Shown piece by piece: positions 7,451-10,747 of a stretch of 10,747 nucleotides of DNA. The DNA lies in the NCBI GenBank assembly GCA_021841795.1, contig JAKCDN010000068.1, positions 1 to 10,747 of the forward strand. The letters are read 5' to 3'. The stretch comes from Acidobacteriota bacterium (GTDB taxonomy: Bacteria; Acidobacteriota; Terriglobia; Terriglobales; Acidobacteriaceae). Each line of letters opens with the position of its first letter. Position 1 is the first letter of the stretch. Made by a program: the position numbers and the translations under genes. The notes beneath the pieces are model-generated. The model did not search any database. It saw only the letters and a program-made list of their open reading frames with translations, and was not told where the DNA came from.

Positions 7451-8749
7451 TTAGCCTCCGGCGTAGGCCACGCGGCCCTCGCTCACTGTCCATCGCACCT
7501 TGCCCTGCATCGGCCAGCCATCGAAGGGCGTGTTCTTCGCCTTTGACTTGGACTCCGTCGCCCGGTAGGTCCACTCCGCCGTCGGATCGAACACGAGCAC
7601 GTCGGCATAGCTGCCTGCCGTCAGGGTGCCCCGACCCTTCAATCCCAGCAGCGCCGCGGGCTGTGCGCTCATCAGGCTCAGCACGCGGCCCAGTGGAATC
7701 TTCCATTCGCTATGCAGCCAGCGCAGGCTTAAGCCCAGCGACGTCTCCAGGCCTGTAATTCCGTTTGGCGCCAGCTCGAACTCCACTTCCTTCTCGTGCA
7801 TGGCGTGCGGCGCATGATCGGTCGCAATCGCGTCCACCACGCCGTCCAGAATCCCCTCGATCATCGCGTCCCGGTCCGCCGTCGAACGCAGCGGCGGGCA
7901 CATCTTGGCGTGCGTGTTATAGAACCCCACGTGTTCGTCAGTGAGCAGAAAATGATGCGGAGCCACTTCGCAGGTTACGCGCAGCCCGTTGCGCCGCGCC
8001 TGCCGCACCGCTGCCACCGCTGCCGCCGTCGACGTGTGCGCCACGTGCAGATGCGGATGCGAATCGCGCAGCTCGGCCACCAGGCGGATATCGCGCTCCA
8101 CGATCGCCGACTCTGACTCCGCCGCCATGCCCCGTAGCCCCAGCTTGAACGACATCGGCCCCAGATTCATGCTCGCGCCCTGCGTCATCCGCGTGTCTTC
8201 TGCGTGCTGGATCACCGTCAGGCCTACGCGCGCCGCCGCTGCAAGCGACTCGCGCATCACGCCGTCTTTCAAAATCGGACGGCCGTCATCGCTCACTGCC
8301 ACCGCTCCGGCTGCCTTCAGCGCTGCGTAGTCGCTCAGCGTGTCGCCTTTCGAGCCGCGCGTTGCCGCCGCAATCGGAAACACCCGTACCGCCGCCCCGC
8401 GCTCCCCCGCCTGCATCCAGCGCGTAATCTCGGGCGAGTCATTCACTGGAGTGGTGTTCGGCATCGCCGCAACGCCCGTAAATCCGCCTGCCGCCGCTGC
8501 CGCAGTCCCGGTAGCGATCGTCTCTTTGTATCCCTGTCCCGGCTCGCGCAGATGCACGTGAATGTCGATCAGCCCCGGAGTCACCACCAGTCCGGTCGCA
8601 TTCAAAACCTCCACGCCGTTCTTGCCCTTCAGCTTTCCCGGCCCCGCTACCTCCGCCACGCGCCCGTCCTTCAGAAGTAGATCCTTGGCCGCGTCGATGC
8701 CTGCCGCGGGATCCACCAGCCGCCCTCCGCAAATCGCTAACGCCGTCAT
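7451..8749 (-). CDS. pyrC: Dihydroorotase, type I
   Basis: Dihydroorotase cyclises N-carbamoyl-L-aspartate to dihydroorotate, the third step of pyrimidine synthesis. At 432 residues it is the longer type I class related to Aquifex PyrC, not the 350-residue E. coli class. Zinc and catalytic residues are in place: His64 and His66 (DIHVHLREPG), Asp154 (VSDDGRPI), His182 (QHAED), His238 (HVAHTST) and Asp311 (TDHAPH). MPNTTPVND (96-104) is the substrate-binding segment. In Aquifex this class works in a complex with aspartate carbamoyltransferase, and pyrB is the adjoining gene here. The ATG overlaps the pyrB stop as ATGA (8746-8749), implying translational coupling and matched amounts of the two proteins. 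The full set of ligands argues for an active enzyme rather than an inactive PyrC-like partner. Confidence 0.96.
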   Translation of the reverse strand: MTALAICGGRLVDPAAGIDAAKDLLLKDGRVAEVAGPGKLKGKNGVEVLNATGLVVTPGLIDIHVHLREPGQGYKETIATGTAAAAAGGFTGVAAMPNTTPVNDSPEITRWMQAGERGAAVRVFPIAAATRGSKGDTLSDYAALKAAGAVAVSDDGRPILKDGVMRESLAAAARVGLTVIQHAEDTRMTQGASMNLGPMSFKLGLRGMAAESESAIVERDIRLVAELRDSHPHLHVAHTSTAAAVAAVRQARRNGLRVTCEVAPHHFLLTDEHVGFYNTHAKMCPPLRSTADRDAMIEGILDGVVDAIATDHAPHAMHEKEVEFELAPNGITGLETSLGLSLRWLHSEWKIPLGRVLSLMSAQPAALLGLKGRGTLTAGSYADVLVFDPTAEWTYRATESKSKAKNTPFDGWPMQGKVRWTVSEGRVAYAGG

Positions 8750-9768
8750 GCGCGGTCTCCCCGATCTGTTGTCAGCGCGCGCTCCATTACCGCCATGCGG
8801 ATCGCCAATCCGTTCGTCACCTGCTCCAGAATTGCCGACTGCGCGCCATCGGCCACGCCTGCCGTAATCTCCAGCCCGCGAATGATCGGTCCCGGATGCA
8901 GTACGATCGCCTTCGGCGCGTGCGCCGCCAGCCGCTGCCCGGTGAGCTGGTAGTTCGCCTTGTACTCGTCCAGATCCAGCTGCAGCCCGGCCAGTCGCTC
9001 GGCCTGGATCCGCAGCATCATCACTACCTCTGACTGCTTCAGCGCGGCATCGAAGTCCCGCTCAATCTCGATCCCCGTTCCTGGCCGCGCCGCCTGTTCC
9101 GGCAGCAGTTCCTTCGGCCCGCACAACAGCACCCGCGCTCCTGCCCGCGGCAGCAGCAGCATATTCGAGCGCGCCACGCGGCTGTGCAGAATGTCTCCGG
9201 TAATCATCACCGTTACCCCCGCCAGCGTGTCCGGCGCTACGCCCGCCACTCCCGGCCGCAGATGCGCCAGAATCGTTCGGAGATCGAGCAATGCCTGCGT
9301 CGGATGCTCGTGCATGCCGTCGCCTGCGTTAATAACCGGCAGTCGCGTGGACTCCTCAAGCAGCCACGCCGCTCCTGAAGAATTATGGCGCAGGATGATC
9401 GCCTCGGCGCCCAGTGCCCGCAGCGTCAGGCCCGTGTCCTTCAGCGATTCGCCTTTCTCAATGCTCGAGCTCAGGTTTGAGACCAGCGTCGTGTCGGCGC
9501 CCAGCGCCTTGCATGCCAGCTCAAAGCTGGTGCGCGTGCGCGTCGACGACTCGTAGAACAGAAGCGCAATCCGGCGCTTCGCCAGGATGCGATCGCGCAC
9601 AATCGCGTCTTCGCTCTCCAACTCCGTGGCACGGATCAGGAGCCGGCCTACGTCTTCAACGCTCAGGTCGAGAATTGAAAGCAGCGATCCAGGATGGTAG
9701 GGAAATGGCGATGCGGGCACAGCCGGGGTGCTGCGCGGGCGGCGGGTCGTCGATATGGCCGAATTCAT
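8746..9768 (-). CDS. pyrB: Aspartate carbamoyltransferase, catalytic chain
   Basis: This enzyme joins carbamoyl phosphate and aspartate, committing carbon to pyrimidines. The 340 residues are slightly longer than usual because of an unconserved N-terminal stretch (about 1-22). Active-site motifs are intact: STRTR (75-79) for carbamoyl phosphate, Lys105 in SSSIEKGESLKDT, Arg127 (ILRHN), HPTQ (155-158), Arg197 (HSRVARS), Arg253 (MLRIQAERL) and the HPGP loop (291-294). After HPGP the usual Asn of HPGPINRG is Ile298 or so (HPGPIIRGLEI). No pyrI regulatory gene is nearby. ATG 9768 is forced upstream by an in-frame TGA (9781-9783); GTG at codon 17 is the alternative. The only good Shine-Dalgarno, GGAGGG, ends 16 nt before ATG, though a small hairpin could shorten that distance. 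Confidence 0.96.
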   Translation of the reverse strand: MNSAISTTRRPRSTPAVPASPFPYHPGSLLSILDLSVEDVGRLLIRATELESEDAIVRDRILAKRRIALLFYESSTRTRTSFELACKALGADTTLVSNLSSSIEKGESLKDTGLTLRALGAEAIILRHNSSGAAWLLEESTRLPVINAGDGMHEHPTQALLDLRTILAHLRPGVAGVAPDTLAGVTVMITGDILHSRVARSNMLLLPRAGARVLLCGPKELLPEQAARPGTGIEIERDFDAALKQSEVVMMLRIQAERLAGLQLDLDEYKANYQLTGQRLAAHAPKAIVLHPGPIIRGLEITAGVADGAQSAILEQVTNGLAIRMAVMERALTTDRGDRA

Positions 9769-9848
9769 TAAAAGCGGCTTTCAGCCCTCCATTCCCAATC
9801 TCGTTTGCAGGCTTTCAGTCGAGGGCTCGGTTCTGAAAGAGGAAAGGC
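9769..9848 (-). promoter_or_regulatory. pyrR-pyrB intercistronic region with alternative RNA folds
   Basis: On the mRNA strand CTTTCAG (9839-9833) can pair perfectly with either of two CTGAAAG copies (9818-9812 and 9784-9778). In addition AGCCCTC (9827-9821) pairs with GAGGGCT (9789-9783), which overlaps the GGAGGG ribosome site of pyrB. One fold leaves that site open and the other hides it. Between the site and ATG, GGCT and AGCC can form a 4-bp hairpin that would bring the site to about 7 nt from the start. The pairings are read directly; the switch is inference. I could not find the Bacillus-type PyrR binding-loop consensus. Confidence 0.5.
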
Positions 9849-10418
9849 TTAATTCGTTCTCTCAACCAGCAAAACCTGTTCCGTCTGGTCGACTTCCTGA
9901 AACTTCACTTCAATGATCTCGCGACTGCTCGTGGGCACATGCTTCCCGACGTAGGTCGCTTCGATCGGCAGCTCCCGATGGCCCCGGTCGACCAGCACGC
10001 ACAGTTGCACCCGCCGTGGGCGGCCGTGGTCGAACAGCGCGTCCAGCGCGGCGCGTATCGTCCGCCCCGTGTACAGCACATCGTCGCAGATCACTATGTC
10101 TCGTCCTTCCACGTCGAAACCGATCATCCCCGGCGTCACGACCGGACGCATGTCGGCCGTCGAAAGATCGTCGCGATAGAACTGGATGTCCAGCACTCCG
10201 GTATCCACCGGACGCTTCTCGATCGTCGAAATCAGCTTGCCCAGACGCTGCGCCAGCGGCACTCCTCGCCGCTTGATGCCTACCAGCGCCAGATCCTCGC
10301 TCCCGTTGCTCTTTTCCACGATCTCGTGGGCCAGACGCACCAGCGTGCGCTCAATCTCCGAGGCGGACATCAGTCGGCCCTTCACGCGCAAGTTTCCATT
10401 GCCTTCCAGTTCGCTCAT
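9849..10418 (-). CDS. pyrR: Pyrimidine operon regulator PyrR / uracil phosphoribosyltransferase family
   Basis: PyrR binds pyr mRNA in response to UMP/UTP and often has uracil phosphoribosyltransferase activity. From ATG 10418 the protein has 189 residues, close to the 181 of Bacillus subtilis PyrR. It shows the family blocks RTLVRLAHEIVEKS (24-37), LVGIKRRGVPLAQRL (45-59), DIQFYRDDLS (77-86), the PRPP-binding loop VICDDVLYTGRT (109-120) and VQLCVLVDRGHRELPIEATYVGK (137-159). The last of these carries basic RNA-contact positions. Homology reaches upstream of the internal ATG at 10370, so ATG 10418 is preferred. It has a weak AGAG 8 nt upstream. The same frame runs on to 10511 without homology. 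It heads pyrR-pyrB-pyrC, 80 nt before pyrB, so the likely targets are these genes. Confidence 0.94.
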   Translation of the reverse strand: MSELEGNGNLRVKGRLMSASEIERTLVRLAHEIVEKSNGSEDLALVGIKRRGVPLAQRLGKLISTIEKRPVDTGVLDIQFYRDDLSTADMRPVVTPGMIGFDVEGRDIVICDDVLYTGRTIRAALDALFDHGRPRRVQLCVLVDRGHRELPIEATYVGKHVPTSSREIIEVKFQEVDQTEQVLLVERTN

Positions 10419-10436
10419 GATTGTCGCTCTTGCCGG

Positions 10437-10466
10437 ATGATACGAGGGATTGGCGCTCGGGGGCAA
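10437..10466 (-). promoter_or_regulatory. Candidate promoter of the pyrR-pyrB-pyrC cluster
   Basis: On the minus strand TTGCCC (plus 10466-10461) and TATCAT (plus 10442-10437) are separated by 18 bp, a plausible sigma70 promoter. Transcription would start near 10430, giving a leader of only about 12 nt before the pyrR ATG. That leaves no room for a Bacillus-type PyrR attenuator upstream of pyrR. The prediction is from pattern alone. Confidence 0.42.
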
Positions 10467-10557
10467 GCTGTGGAAACTGCGCCGCCTGCATCGCGGAGCC
10501 GGCATCTCCATCCCCGTCGGCAGTGAATGGGGGCCCGACGCTACCCGCTCCCTGCCG

Positions 10558-10587
10558 CAATTCGCCCTGCGGCCTCAGACAATTCGC
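10558..10587. repeat. Direct repeat and small palindrome between pyrR and tRNA-Leu
   Basis: CAATTCGC occurs at 10558-10565 and 10580-10587, 22 bp apart, about two helical turns. The first copy lies in the loop of a perfect 6-bp palindrome, GCCGCA (10554-10559) with TGCGGC (10568-10573). It sits in the divergent 213-nt region and could be an operator, but I do not recognise the motif. Confidence 0.3.
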
Positions 10588-10631
10588 TCCCTCCGCTCCC
10601 GGCCCGGATCGGTCTCATAATATAGATGGGT

Positions 10632-10718
10632 GCCCGGATGGCGAAATCGGCAGACGCAGCGGACTTAAAATCCGCAGGCCGCAAGGCCGTGGGGGTTCAA
10701 GTCCCCCTCCGGGCACCA
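10632..10718 (+). tRNA. tRNA-Leu (anticodon UAA)
   Basis: The gene folds into a complete class II tRNA of 87 nt. The acceptor stem is GCCCGGA (10632-10638) with TCCGGGC (10708-10714). The D stem is GCG/CGC. The anticodon stem GCGGA/TCCGC encloses the loop CTTAAAA, giving anticodon UAA for Leu codons UUA and UUG. The long variable arm GGCC-GCAA-GGCC is typical of tRNA-Leu. The T arm is GGGGG-TTCAAGT-CCCCC. A discriminator A and an encoded CCA (10716-10718) follow. An AT-rich CATAAT at 10616-10621 is at the right distance for a -10 box, but I see no matching -35. Nothing identifiable follows to the window end. Confidence 0.98.
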
Positions 10719-10747
10719 ACAAAACAAATGTCTTATACGAAATAGGC

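Noticed and set aside
9769..9848. Bacillus-type PyrR binding loop
   Set aside because: The conserved loop with GAGAGG-like core is not found on the mRNA strand, so I did not name a PyrR site.
10419..10511. 31-residue N-terminal extension of PyrR
   Set aside because: Basic, Ser/Pro-rich and without homology; it would run through the predicted promoter, and the length from ATG 10418 fits the family.
10593..10621. Full promoter for tRNA-Leu
   Set aside because: CATAAT fits a -10 box, but the region 16-18 bp upstream (CCGCTC) does not resemble a -35 box.

Overview
The window is ordinary chromosomal core DNA from a GC-rich bacterium. My best guess is Acidobacteriota, class Terriglobia. That rests on the look of the RpoA N-terminus, the gene order and the GC-rich spacers; it is recognition from memory, not a database result. 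I see no insertion sequence, prophage, CRISPR array or recent transfer.

Positions 1-5690, plus strand, hold the downstream part of the spc/alpha ribosomal operon in its classical order: adk (5' end cut off by the window), map, infA, rpmJ, rpsM, rpsK, rpsD, rpoA, rplQ, then an intrinsic terminator at 5648-5688. The genes encode nucleotide balancing (Adk), N-terminal methionine removal (MAP), initiation factor IF-1, ribosomal proteins bL36, uS13, uS11, uS4 and bL17, and the RNA polymerase alpha subunit. rpmJ (37 codons) is easily missed. Apart from the 1-nt rpsM/rpsK overlap, the genes are separated by unusually long spacers of 113-237 nt. Four of these spacers hold imperfect palindromes whose arms are built wholly or partly from degenerate 7-nt units. 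This is the most interesting feature of the ribosomal half.

Positions 5755-10418, minus strand, converge on the ribosomal operon. Read in transcription order they are pyrR (uracil-sensing regulator), pyrB (aspartate carbamoyltransferase), pyrC (type I dihydroorotase, overlapping pyrB by 4 nt) and guaB (IMP dehydrogenase, probably with its own promoter). This is a de novo pyrimidine cluster followed by the first committed step of GMP synthesis. The 80-nt pyrR-pyrB gap can fold in two mutually exclusive ways, one of which hides the only good Shine-Dalgarno sequence for pyrB. It is a candidate regulatory switch.

Positions 10632-10718, plus strand, hold a complete tRNA-Leu(UAA) gene with encoded CCA, divergent from pyrR across a 213-nt intergenic region. 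The last 29 nt hold nothing I can identify.

I did not find a novel multi-gene system. The candidates worth testing are non-coding: the heptad palindromes, the pyrR-pyrB switch, and the forced UUG start of infA behind a structured leader.
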